This document shows positions 1-6,895 of a DNA stretch of 64,000 nucleotides, in pieces. Location of the stretch: NCBI GenBank assembly GCA_016714495.1, contig JADKDU010000003.1:248001-312000 (forward strand), given 5' to 3'. Position 1 is the first letter of the stretch, and each line of letters opens with the position of its first letter. The notes under the pieces were generated by a model. The model saw only the letters and a program-made list of their open reading frames with translations. It was not told the origin of the DNA and made no database searches. The position numbers were made by a program, and so were the translations under genes. This DNA is from Hyphomonadaceae bacterium (GTDB lineage: Bacteria; Pseudomonadota; Alphaproteobacteria; Caulobacterales; Hyphomonadaceae).

Positions 1-38
1 CGGCCTGCTCGAACTGTATATCCGTCAGCATGACTGCA

Positions 39-872
39 TCAGCGGAAGAGGGACAGCAGCGCCTGCGGAGCTGAGTTGGCGATGCTGACCGCAGAGGCGC
101 TCAGCTCCTGCTTGACCTGAAGCGCCTGGATCAGTGCGCTTTCGGCGGCAAGGTCGGTATCGACCATGCGGCCGACGCCCGCGGCCAGCGCGTCTGCAAG
201 CCGCGAGACGAACCCTTTCTGCGCCTCGATGCGCTTGCGCTCAGCCGCCATCTCGGTGAGCTGGTCGCCGACATTGGCGATCGACTGATCAAGCAGGGCC
301 TGCGTGTCGGCCGCCGCCCGCGTGTTGGCGACTGCGCTGGCCGAAGCTGGTGCGAGGATCACCGGCCCGCCCGGCATGAAGTTGCGGCCTTCGAGCGTAA
401 GCGATTGGCTCGCTTCGGCGTCAGCGATGAACGAGACGCCATTGGGTTTGGAGCCGTCGAGAATGTTGGAATCGTCGAACGAGGCGTTGCGGATGAAGCT
501 CTGCAGCGTCGTCATCTGGCCGGAATAGCGCTGCGACAAGGCCTCGCGCTGTGAGGCGTCCATATCCTCGGACATCGCCTGCGTCGCCGTGGCTTTCATC
601 TCGATCAGCAGCTTGGAGATCGATTCGGCTGCTGAGATCGCGGTGTCGGAGATCGACTCGGCGCGGCCAAGGCTGAGCGCGACTGCGTTGAGGGACCCAC
701 CCTGGCCCTTCATGACGGCGGCGGAATGATAGGCGTTGGCGTCGTCGCGGGCGCGGGACACTTTGAGACCCGACGAAAGCCGCGTTTCGGCGCCCGACAG
801 ATCGCGGCTCGCCGACTGGAGGTATTTGAGCGCCCCAAGGGCGCCGGTCGGGTTGTTCAGTCTTTCGACCAT
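39..872 (-). CDS. short flagellin (277 aa)
   Basis: Filament subunit of the flagellum. The N-terminal D0/D1 region has the flagellin signature around residues 28-45 (ETRLSSGLKVSRARDDANAY), and the C-terminal helix ends in SIANSAPQALLSLFR, the typical flagellin terminus. The central domain is very short, so the protein resembles the small divergent flagellins (FljJ type) that many alphaproteobacteria carry beside their major flagellins. It starts MVERLNNP rather than MLSVN as its two neighbours do, and its N-terminus is clearly diverged. It is last in a run of three minus-strand flagellin genes, and a terminator-like hairpin at 988-1023 separates it from the gene upstream, so it probably has its own promoter, which I could not identify. 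Function as a flagellin is secure; its role in the filament (proximal segment or regulator) is inference. Confidence 0.9.
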   Translation of the reverse strand: MVERLNNPTGALGALKYLQSASRDLSGAETRLSSGLKVSRARDDANAYHSAAVMKGQGGSLNAVALSLGRAESISDTAISAAESISKLLIEMKATATQAMSEDMDASQREALSQRYSGQMTTLQSFIRNASFDDSNILDGSKPNGVSFIADAEASQSLTLEGRNFMPGGPVILAPASASAVANTRAAADTQALLDQSIANVGDQLTEMAAERKRIEAQKGFVSRLADALAAGVGRMVDTDLAAESALIQALQVKQELSASAVSIANSAPQALLSLFR

Positions 873-987
873 TTTGGCCGTCTCCGCGGACGAAACGTGG
901 TGAACGAGTCGTCAATTCGCGGTCAGTCTTCGTTAGCAATCGTTAACCGGTGGTTTCCAAGCCGGACTGGCCCACAGCGTTATGTGC

Positions 988-1023
988 AAAAGCCGCCTCC
1001 GCCTGTTTGGGGAAAGCGGCTTT
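988..1023 (-). terminator. terminator downstream of second flagellin
   Basis: Inverted repeat AAAGCCGC/GCGGCTTTT read on the minus strand, with the last arm running into T residues. It lies about 30 bases beyond the stop of the flagellin gene at 1054 and fits an intrinsic terminator. Confidence 0.6.
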
Positions 1024-1053
1024 CCGTATTGGATTAGTAAGTGTTCAGCACGC

Positions 1054-2268
1054 TTAGCTTCGGAACAGCGACAAGATGACCTGCGGCGCCTGGTTGGCGA
1101 TCGACAAGGCCTGCGCGCCCAGCTGCTGCTTGATCTGCAGCGATTGGAGCTTGGCCGATTCTTTCGCCAAGTCGGCGTCGACGAGGTTGCCGATGCCATT
1201 CTCGATCTCGTCGGAGAGCTTCGCGAGGAAGTCCTGCTGCGCGTCGAGAGCGGTCGCCTGCGAGCCAAGCGAGGCCAGCGAGATGTTGAGGTCTGTGATC
1301 GCCTGCTCCAGCGCGTTGGCGGCCGTGGTGGCGGCGGCCGCCGAGGTGGAGATGTCAACCGTCGAGAAGGACGCGAACATCGAGCCCGCGATCGTCAGAT
1401 CTAGGCCGTTCACAACCATCATGTTGGAGCCGGCGCTCGAGACGTTGCCGAACGCTACGCCGACGCCAAGCACGTCGGCGTTGCCGCCGCCGGTCGTAAC
1501 AGCCAGCTCGTCGTAATACGTGTCGTTGATCAGGTAGGTGAATTGGCCCGCCTGGTCGTCATACGACGCCGAAACCTTGCCGCCGGACGCGGCGTTGACT
1601 GCCTGGATGTAGTCATCGACCGTCATCGTGGCGGTTACTTCGACAGCGACCGTGAACGTACCGGCTGCAGTCGACGACGTCAGATCGAAGCTGATGAGGT
1701 CGTTGGCGGCGATGGCCGCGCTCTGGTCCGTGAGGTCCGTGAGCAAGGCAGCGCCGGAGACCGGCAGACCCATCGCAACAGACTGGACGCCAACGCCCGT
1801 GGCAGCCGTGGAGCCGCCGAGGTCGGAGATCAGGACGTTGAAATCGAAGCTGCCGACGGCGAGGTTCGCGCCGTTGAACTGGGCGGAGTTAGCGATCGTG
1901 TCGATCTGCCCACGCAGGGAGTCGAAGTCAGCCTGGAGAGCATCGCGCTGGTCGGGCGTGAGGTCATCGGCCTGGGCGGCGACCGACTTGGCCTTCAGCT
2001 TCTGCAGGATTTCGCCGATCGACTTGCCGGCCGCGAGGGCGACGTCGATTGTGGAATTGGCGCGGTCAATCCCGTCCTTGACGGCGGCCACGGAGGAGAC
2101 CCGGCTCCTCTGCCCTTCTGCGATCGCATAGATCGCGCCGTTATCGCGGGCGCTCGAAATCTTGAGGCCGGTCGAAATCTTGTTCTGAACACCTTCCAGT
2201 TCAGTGTTCGTGAAGTTCAAGTTCTGGAGCGCAACCATGGCGCTGTAGTTCGTATTGACGCTCAGCAT
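1054..2268 (-). CDS. flagellin (404 aa)
   Basis: Major-type flagellin. The N-terminal D0/D1 helices begin MLSVNTNYSAMVALQNL and include ISTGLKISSARDNGAIY; the C-terminal helix ends SIANQAPQVILSLFRS. The central domain, roughly residues 145-280, is almost the same as that of the next flagellin upstream. The flanking D0/D1 regions differ at many positions, the reverse of the usual flagellin pattern. A sigma-54 type promoter at 2332-2347 and an ftr-like palindrome at 2450-2468 lie upstream, and a terminator-like hairpin follows at 988-1023. FlbT, encoded nearby, normally controls flagellin mRNA in this group through the 5' untranslated region, here about 55 bases if the promoter call is right. 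Confidence 0.97.
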   Translation of the reverse strand: MLSVNTNYSAMVALQNLNFTNTELEGVQNKISTGLKISSARDNGAIYAIAEGQRSRVSSVAAVKDGIDRANSTIDVALAAGKSIGEILQKLKAKSVAAQADDLTPDQRDALQADFDSLRGQIDTIANSAQFNGANLAVGSFDFNVLISDLGGSTAATGVGVQSVAMGLPVSGAALLTDLTDQSAAIAANDLISFDLTSSTAAGTFTVAVEVTATMTVDDYIQAVNAASGGKVSASYDDQAGQFTYLINDTYYDELAVTTGGGNADVLGVGVAFGNVSSAGSNMMVVNGLDLTIAGSMFASFSTVDISTSAAAATTAANALEQAITDLNISLASLGSQATALDAQQDFLAKLSDEIENGIGNLVDADLAKESAKLQSLQIKQQLGAQALSIANQAPQVILSLFRS

Positions 2269-2331
2269 GGCTGATGCTCCTGCGCAGACTCGTCGTTCAC
2301 GCCCAATGCGGGCTTGGACTTGGCATGAGTG

Positions 2332-2347
2332 TTCAAGTCGCGTGCCA
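2332..2347 (-). promoter_or_regulatory. sigma-54 (-24/-12) promoter of flagellin gene
   Basis: On the minus strand the sequence reads TGGCACGCGACTTGAA. It matches the -24 element TGGCAC and, after the required GG-N10 spacing, the element TTGA in place of the consensus TTGC. It sits about 64 bases upstream of the flagellin start at 2268. Late flagellar genes of Caulobacterales are typically sigma-54 dependent. Confidence 0.75.
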
Positions 2348-2449
2348 GTCTGTTAAGGTTAACAGCCAAGACAGAAACGTCTGATTTCAATGGGTCTGGA
2401 GGTTAACGGCGCGGGTTATTGCTAGCGCGATACTGAATCATATTTACCT

Positions 2450-2468
2450 CCCGGCACGATTTGCCGGG
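2450..2468. promoter_or_regulatory. ftr-like enhancer palindrome (candidate FlbD site)
   Basis: Perfect 7-base inverted repeat CCCGGCA-N5-TGCCGGG. It is about 100 bases upstream of the sigma-54 promoter at 2332-2347, where an enhancer-binding activator such as FlbD would act. The half-site resembles the CCGGCA core described for Caulobacter ftr elements. Binding by FlbD is inference. Confidence 0.55.
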
Positions 2469-2587
2469 CGCAGGCGCGCCTCCAGCTAGGCAAAAACGGC
2501 AGAGGGGCGAAGCCCTAAAGCTCCGCCCCTCCCAGTAACCGTTTCAAGTCCAGACCCCCGGCGTCACCGCCCGGGATCAGGCGTGAA

Positions 2588-3799
2588 TTAGCGGAAGAAC
2601 GATAGGATCAGCGACGGCGCCTGGTTGGCGATCGACAAGGCCTGCGCGCCCAGCTGCTGCTTGATCTGCAGCGACTGGAGGCGGGCCGATTCCTTCGCCA
2701 GGTCAGCGTCGACGAGGTTGCCGATGCCTTGCTCGATGACGTCGGAGAGCGACGACAGGAAGCCGTTCTGGATGTCGAGGGCGGCAGCCTGCGAACCCAT
2801 GGTCGCGAGCGACTGGTTCAGGCTCGTGATAGCCGAGTCGATGGCGTTCGAAGCCGTCGTCGCAGCGGCCGTGGACGTCGAGACGTCTGTGGACGCGATC
2901 GGCGACAGGATCGAACCGGTCAGCGAGAAGTCGAAGCCGTCCACCTGGAAGGTGTTCGACCCGGCGCTCGAGACGTTGCCGAACGCTTCACCAACGCCGA
3001 GCACGTCGGCGTTGCCGCCGCCGGTCGTAACAGCCAGTTCGTCGTAATACGTGTCGTTGATCAGGTAGGTGAATTGGCCCGCCTGGTCGTCATAAGACGC
3101 CGAAACCTTGCCGCCGGAAGCGGCGTTGACGGCTTCGACGAAGTCGTCGACCGTCATCGTGGCGGTTACTTCGACAGCGACCGTGAACGTACCGGCTGCA
3201 GTCGACGACGTCAGATCGAAGCTGATGAGGTCGTTGGCGGCGATGGCCGCGCTCTGGTCCGTGAGGTCCGTGAGCAAGGCAGCGCCGGAGACCGGCAGAC
3301 CCATCGCAACAGACTGGACGCCAACGCCCGTGGCAGCCGTGGAGCCGCCGAGGTCGGAGATCAGGACGTTCAGCGAGGTCGAGCCCAGAGCCAGGTTGGC
3401 GCCGTTGAACTGCGCTGCGTTGGCGATGGTGTCGATCTGCGAACGGAGGCTTGCGAAGTCAGCCTGGAGAGCATCGCGCTGGTCGGAGGTGAGGTCGTCA
3501 GCCTGGGCGGCCACGGCTTTCGCCTTCAACTTCTGCAGGATGTCGCCAACCGACTTGCCAGCCGCGAGGGCGACGTCGACCACGGATGACGCACGATCGA
3601 TACCGTCTTTGACGGCGGCGACCGACGACACGCGGGCGCGTTGGCCTTCGGCGATCGCGTAAACGGCGCCGTTGTCACGGGCCGAAGCGACCTTGAGGCC
3701 AGTCGAAATCCGGTTCTGGACTTCGTTCAGTTCTTTGTTGGTGTTGTTGAGGGATTGCAGCGCGACGGACGCGCCAAAGTTCGAGTTCACGCTAAGCAT
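2588..3799 (-). CDS. flagellin (403 aa)
   Basis: Second major-type flagellin, starting MLSVNSNFGASVALQSL and ending SIANQAPSLILSFFR. The D0/D1 terminal helices are typical; the centre, roughly residues 145-280, is near-identical to the neighbour at 1054-2268, including long stretches identical at the DNA level. A GG-N10-GC sequence at about 3850-3866 on the minus strand is a weaker sigma-54 candidate. The gene is next to flaF and flbT, which act on flagellin synthesis and secretion in alphaproteobacteria. Confidence 0.97.
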   Translation of the reverse strand: MLSVNSNFGASVALQSLNNTNKELNEVQNRISTGLKVASARDNGAVYAIAEGQRARVSSVAAVKDGIDRASSVVDVALAAGKSVGDILQKLKAKAVAAQADDLTSDQRDALQADFASLRSQIDTIANAAQFNGANLALGSTSLNVLISDLGGSTAATGVGVQSVAMGLPVSGAALLTDLTDQSAAIAANDLISFDLTSSTAAGTFTVAVEVTATMTVDDFVEAVNAASGGKVSASYDDQAGQFTYLINDTYYDELAVTTGGGNADVLGVGEAFGNVSSAGSNTFQVDGFDFSLTGSILSPIASTDVSTSTAAATTASNAIDSAITSLNQSLATMGSQAAALDIQNGFLSSLSDVIEQGIGNLVDADLAKESARLQSLQIKQQLGAQALSIANQAPSLILSFFR

Positions 3800-3849
3800 G
3801 ACACACGTCTCCGTTCTGGGTCAGAGACCGATCGTTTTGATCGGCCGTC

Positions 3850-3866
3850 GGCGCGTTTTGCGCCAA
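3850..3866 (-). promoter_or_regulatory. possible sigma-54 promoter of flagellin at 2588-3799
   Basis: The minus strand reads TTGGCGCAAAACGCGCC, giving GG-N10-GC spacing about 50-65 bases upstream of the start codon. The -12 side lacks TTG, and the sequence is also a GGCGC/GCGCC inverted repeat, so this is only a candidate. Confidence 0.35.
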
Positions 3867-3973
3867 CATGATCCCAGATAACCGGAGAGGTCTTAATTAG
3901 AGGTGTGCTGGTCGAACCAAAATTGCTTCGGAAATCCTAACCGGAACAGATGGTTAGTGAGAAGTTAGCGCGT

Positions 3974-4342
3974 CTAGGCCGGCACTGGGGCGGCAGCGGG
4001 CGAAAGGCCCTGCATGATCGTTCGATTTATCTCGATCAACACCTCGAAGGAAGCGCCGTTGCGCATGACCTGGCTGGAATGACGGTCGACGAACAGGGAT
4101 AGCGAGATGATCTGGGCGCGCAGGGGCTGCGACAGCTGGTTGCCCTCCGCCGCACAATCGGCGGCCAGCAGCGACCACAGGCGGCGGTTCACGGCCAGCG
4201 CCTCAGCGCGGCGGCCGACCTCGTTGGACGGCAAGCTTGCCGCGTCGATCAGACTGCGGGTCGCCATCGCGAAGGCGCGGTACTCGGTCTGACGCGGACC
4301 TTCAGTTTTCTTCGCCGCGTTCTGGTACGCCTGAATGGACAT
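3974..4342 (-). CDS. flaF: flagellar biosynthesis regulator FlaF
   Basis: FlaF family, 122 aa, the usual length. The opening SIQAYQNAAKKTEGPRQTEY followed by a helical region with NRRLWSLLAADC matches the family. In Caulobacter FlaF is needed for flagellin synthesis or secretion and acts opposite to FlbT on flagellin translation. Its start lies inside the end of flbT (41-base overlap), so the two are translationally coupled. It is followed by the flagellin genes on the same strand. Confidence 0.93.
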   Translation of the reverse strand: MSIQAYQNAAKKTEGPRQTEYRAFAMATRSLIDAASLPSNEVGRRAEALAVNRRLWSLLAADCAAEGNQLSQPLRAQIISLSLFVDRHSSQVMRNGASFEVLIEINRTIMQGLSPAAAPVPA

Positions 4343-4727
4343 TGCCCAGCAATCCCTGTTCGTAGGTGAGTAATTTGCGGCACCTGGTCAGCGCCTTGTA
4401 ATAGTCGGCGGACATGACTTCCCGCGAAAGCGAGACGCATTCCTTGAGGACGTCGGTCGATCGAATCGCGTTCATGAATTCGTTCAGACGCAGTACAAAC
4501 TCATCGTAAAATTTGTTCGCCTCGGCGGGATCAAGATACATCATCATGATCGGGAAATAGATCCGGCGGGCCGGGGTGTTGGCGTCTTCGGGCTGGATGA
4601 TGTCCTTCTCGCGGAGGATGGAAGCCTTGTTCTGCAGCAATAGGACCGCGCGGCGGTCGCCGTTCTGGAGGACCGCCCCGTTGACCACGAAGCGTTCGCC
4701 CGGCTTGAGCGACAGTTTGAGCGGCAT
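4302..4727 (-). CDS. flbT: flagellin mRNA regulator FlbT
   Basis: FlbT family, 141 aa, full length. Recognisable segments are the opening PLKLSLKPGERFVVNGAVL, the basic stretch NGDRRAVLLLQNKASILREK, and PARRIYFPIMMMYLDP. FlbT binds the 5' untranslated region of flagellin mRNA and promotes its decay when the hook-basal body is incomplete. It is first in a flbT-flaF unit that reads toward the three flagellin genes. A 17-base palindrome lies at 4754-4770, just upstream of its start. Confidence 0.95.
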   Translation of the reverse strand: MPLKLSLKPGERFVVNGAVLQNGDRRAVLLLQNKASILREKDIIQPEDANTPARRIYFPIMMMYLDPAEANKFYDEFVLRLNEFMNAIRSTDVLKECVSLSREVMSADYYKALTRCRKLLTYEQGLLGNVHSGVPERGEEN

Positions 4728-4753
4728 CCGTTCCTCCCGGCCGGGCGGCAGCG

Positions 4754-4770
4754 TCCCCGGAATCCGGGGA
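4754..4770. promoter_or_regulatory. palindrome upstream of flbT
   Basis: Perfect inverted repeat TCCCCGG-AAT-CCGGGGA, 27 bases before the flbT start codon, in the divergent flbT/moxR intergenic region. It could be an operator or an mRNA leader hairpin. It differs from the ftr-like motif at 2450. Confidence 0.35.
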
Positions 4771-4923
4771 GACTGAACGTGGCCGAACCCCCGGTCTAGC
4801 CGCCGTTCCTTAAGTTTTGCTTGTAGTTGAGTAACCCGCAGAGGATCTCGGGGTCAGGTCTGGCTTCCCTAGCCCCGCCAAATCCGCTCTAACCGTAACG
4901 AGCGTTCCAGCAGGGTTCTGAAT

Positions 4924-5781
4924 ATGGCCGACAAGAAGCGTTTCGAGGGGTCCGACCACTATGTGGCGACCGATGACCTCCGGGTGGCTGTGAACGCCGC
5001 CATCGCGCTGGAGCGGCCGCTCCTGGTCAAGGGCGAACCGGGCACGGGCAAGACCATGCTGGCGCTGGAGATCGCCCGGTCGCTGGGCATGCCGATCATC
5101 GAATGGCACATCAAGTCGACCACCAAGGCGCACCAGGGCCTCTATGAATACGACGCGGTCGCCCGGCTGCGCGACGGTCAGCTCGGCGAGGAGCGGGCGA
5201 AGGACATCCGCAACTACATCAAGAAGGGCAAGCTGTGGGAGGCGTTCACCGCGCCGGTTCGCCCGGTCCTGCTGATCGACGAGATCGACAAGGCTGACAT
5301 CGAGTTTCCAAACGACCTCCTGCAGGAACTCGATCGGATGGAATTCTACGTCTACGAAATCGACGAGACGATCAAGGCGAAGGTTCGCCCGGTGGTGATC
5401 ATCACTTCGAACAACGAGAAGGAATTGCCGGACGCTTTCCTGCGCCGCTGCTTCTTCCACTACATCAAATTTCCGGACGACCAGACGATGAACGCGATCG
5501 TCGACGTGCACTTCCCCGGCATCAAGAAACGGCTGGTCAGCGAGGCGCTCGCAACCTTCTACCGGATGCGCGACGTGCCGGGATTGAAGAAGAAACCATC
5601 GACCAGTGAACTGCTCGACTGGCTAAAGCTGCTGATGTCGGAAGATGTCGATCCTGAAACGCTCCGCGAAAAAAATCCCAACAAGCTTGTCCCTCCCCTG
5701 CATGGCGCGCTTTTGAAGAACGAGCAGGACATCCAGCTGTTCGAACGGCTGGCTTTCCTGGCTCGGCGGGAGAACGGCTGA
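4924..5781 (+). CDS. MoxR-family AAA+ ATPase
   Basis: MoxR-type AAA+ chaperone ATPase, 285 aa. The Walker A motif is GEPGTGKT (residues 38-45), Walker B is LLIDEIDKAD, and the sensor-1 region is VVIITSNNEKELPDAFLRRC with an arginine-finger-like FLRRC. MoxR proteins normally act with VWA-domain proteins to mature or insert metal centres or assemble complexes. The expected VWA partner is not adjacent: the closest CoxE-like VWA gene is at 17718-18911, about 12 kb downstream on the same strand. It is divergent from flbT. Confidence 0.93.
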   Translation: MADKKRFEGSDHYVATDDLRVAVNAAIALERPLLVKGEPGTGKTMLALEIARSLGMPIIEWHIKSTTKAHQGLYEYDAVARLRDGQLGEERAKDIRNYIKKGKLWEAFTAPVRPVLLIDEIDKADIEFPNDLLQELDRMEFYVYEIDETIKAKVRPVVIITSNNEKELPDAFLRRCFFHYIKFPDDQTMNAIVDVHFPGIKKRLVSEALATFYRMRDVPGLKKKPSTSELLDWLKLLMSEDVDPETLREKNPNKLVPPLHGALLKNEQDIQLFERLAFLARRENG

Positions 5782-5811
5782 CGTAACAAGGGGACTGCAA
5801 AGGGGACGACA

Positions 5812-6543
5812 ATGAGCCTGATGAATATTGTGCGCATCGCCAAGATCGTGGCGTTGCTGGCGTTCGTGCTGCCGTGGGTGGCGGTGTCGTGCAGCGTGCC
5901 GGGCCAGGGAACGATCGATCTCGCGACCGCATCGGGAATTGAGCTGATCCAGGGCAAAATGACGGCGAACCCCGACGCCGAAAAGCAGATGGGCCGGGGC
6001 ATGGGCAACATGTTCGGCGCGCCTGCAGGCTCGCTTGAAGCCGATGGCGGGTTTGGCGGGACACGCGACAGCGGCCTGTCGACGGCCGTGCCTGATCTCG
6101 GCATGAACTTCATCGGCGTCGGGGCTGCAACCGCAATCATCGTGGGCTTGCTTCTGAGTTTTATCGGCACGGGCAAGATGGCCTCGCGCAATGTGATGAT
6201 CACCAGCCTGATCGGCCTCGTTCTGGTGTTCGGCACGGTGTGGTGGTGGAAGGACCAGGTAAAGCGGCAGGGCAATGACGGCGGCGGGACGGCCGAAGCC
6301 AGCTCGCCCTTTGGCGGCCAGGGCGACAATCCGTTTGGCGGCGGCGCGGGCAATCCGTTCGGCGGCGGGGGAATGGGTGGCATGGGCGGACAGATGCTGG
6401 ACCAGATGCTGCAGGAACGCTTCGGGTACTGGATTGCGCTGACGGCGCTGATCGTGGCGGCAGGCGCCGGCGCGATCGGCATGTCGGGTGGGATTCCCGT
6501 GGCTGCAAAGCCAGATGCGACGTCTCCACCGCCGGCGGCGTAA
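5812..6543 (+). CDS. membrane protein of unknown function (243 aa)
   Basis: Starts 30 bases after the MoxR gene and is probably co-transcribed. Visible features: an N-terminal hydrophobic segment (IVALLAFVLPWVAVSC) with a cysteine after it, a second membrane pair near residues 100-142, a long Gly-rich linker (repeated NPFGGG motifs, residues about 160-195), and a C-terminal hydrophobic segment (ALTALIVAAGAGAIGM). I do not recognise a named family. Given its position it may be a membrane anchor or client of the MoxR ATPase; that is inference. Confidence 0.75.
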   Translation: MSLMNIVRIAKIVALLAFVLPWVAVSCSVPGQGTIDLATASGIELIQGKMTANPDAEKQMGRGMGNMFGAPAGSLEADGGFGGTRDSGLSTAVPDLGMNFIGVGAATAIIVGLLLSFIGTGKMASRNVMITSLIGLVLVFGTVWWWKDQVKRQGNDGGGTAEASSPFGGQGDNPFGGGAGNPFGGGGMGGMGGQMLDQMLQERFGYWIALTALIVAAGAGAIGMSGGIPVAAKPDATSPPPAA

Positions 6544-6597
6544 GCTTCACGGGACTCTTCGACAAACGCCCGCGACCTTGCTGATGAGTCAGCGCCA

Positions 6598-6825
6598 TTG
6601 AGGCCATTCCAGAGGGCGCTGGCATATCTGGGGGGACGCGCGGGCGGGCGCTGTGTCCTCTACCTCGCCGCCCTCATCGCCAGCCGCTCAGACCCCGCCC
6701 TCAAAGCTATGCGCCAACGCCTCGAAGCCGCCGGAAAGCCGTTCAAAGTCGCCATCATCGCCATCGCCAGAAAGCTCCTCACCATCCTCAACGCAGTGGC
6801 GCGCGACAACAAAGCCTACACCTGA
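6598..6825 (+). mobile_element. IS110-family transposase remnant (C-terminal end)
   Basis: A 75-codon fragment resembling the extreme C-terminus of IS110/IS116-type transposases: ALIASRSDPALKAMRQRL, then AAGKPFKVAIIAIARKLLTI, then LNAVARDN before the stop. The RuvC-like N-terminal part and the start of the C-terminal domain are missing, and I see no terminal structures. It lies just downstream of the moxR/membrane-protein pair, at the edge of the segment that separates moxR from the VWA gene. Confidence 0.75.
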
Positions 6826-6837
6826 TCAAAGATCAGA

Positions 6838-6895
6838 TGCTCATCCTGAGGAGCCGCGTCTCGAAGTACGAGGGCGTGAGCCGAGCGTCCTAAGC
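6838..6895. repeat. possible dispersed palindromic (REP-like) element
   Basis: The sequence CTCATCCTGAGGAGCCGCG followed by TCTCGAAGTACGAGGGCG resembles the CATCCTGAGGAG intergenic palindromes common in alphaproteobacterial genomes. It sits between the IS110 remnant and the 3' end of the glycosyltransferase gene. Only one copy is visible in the window, so the repeat status is from general knowledge. Confidence 0.4.

Larger units (their letters stand above)
2269..2587. other. intergenic regulatory region between flagellin genes
   Basis: About 320 bases without a gene. It holds the sigma-54 promoter and ftr-like palindrome of the downstream flagellin, plus a GC-rich imperfect hairpin at 2503-2530. 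On the minus strand that hairpin is followed by TTTTT near 2492 and probably terminates the upstream flagellin transcript. Confidence 0.6.

Noticed and set aside
1..38. Possible coding sequence at the left edge
   Set aside because: Only 38 bases are visible before the flagellin stop; nothing can be supported.
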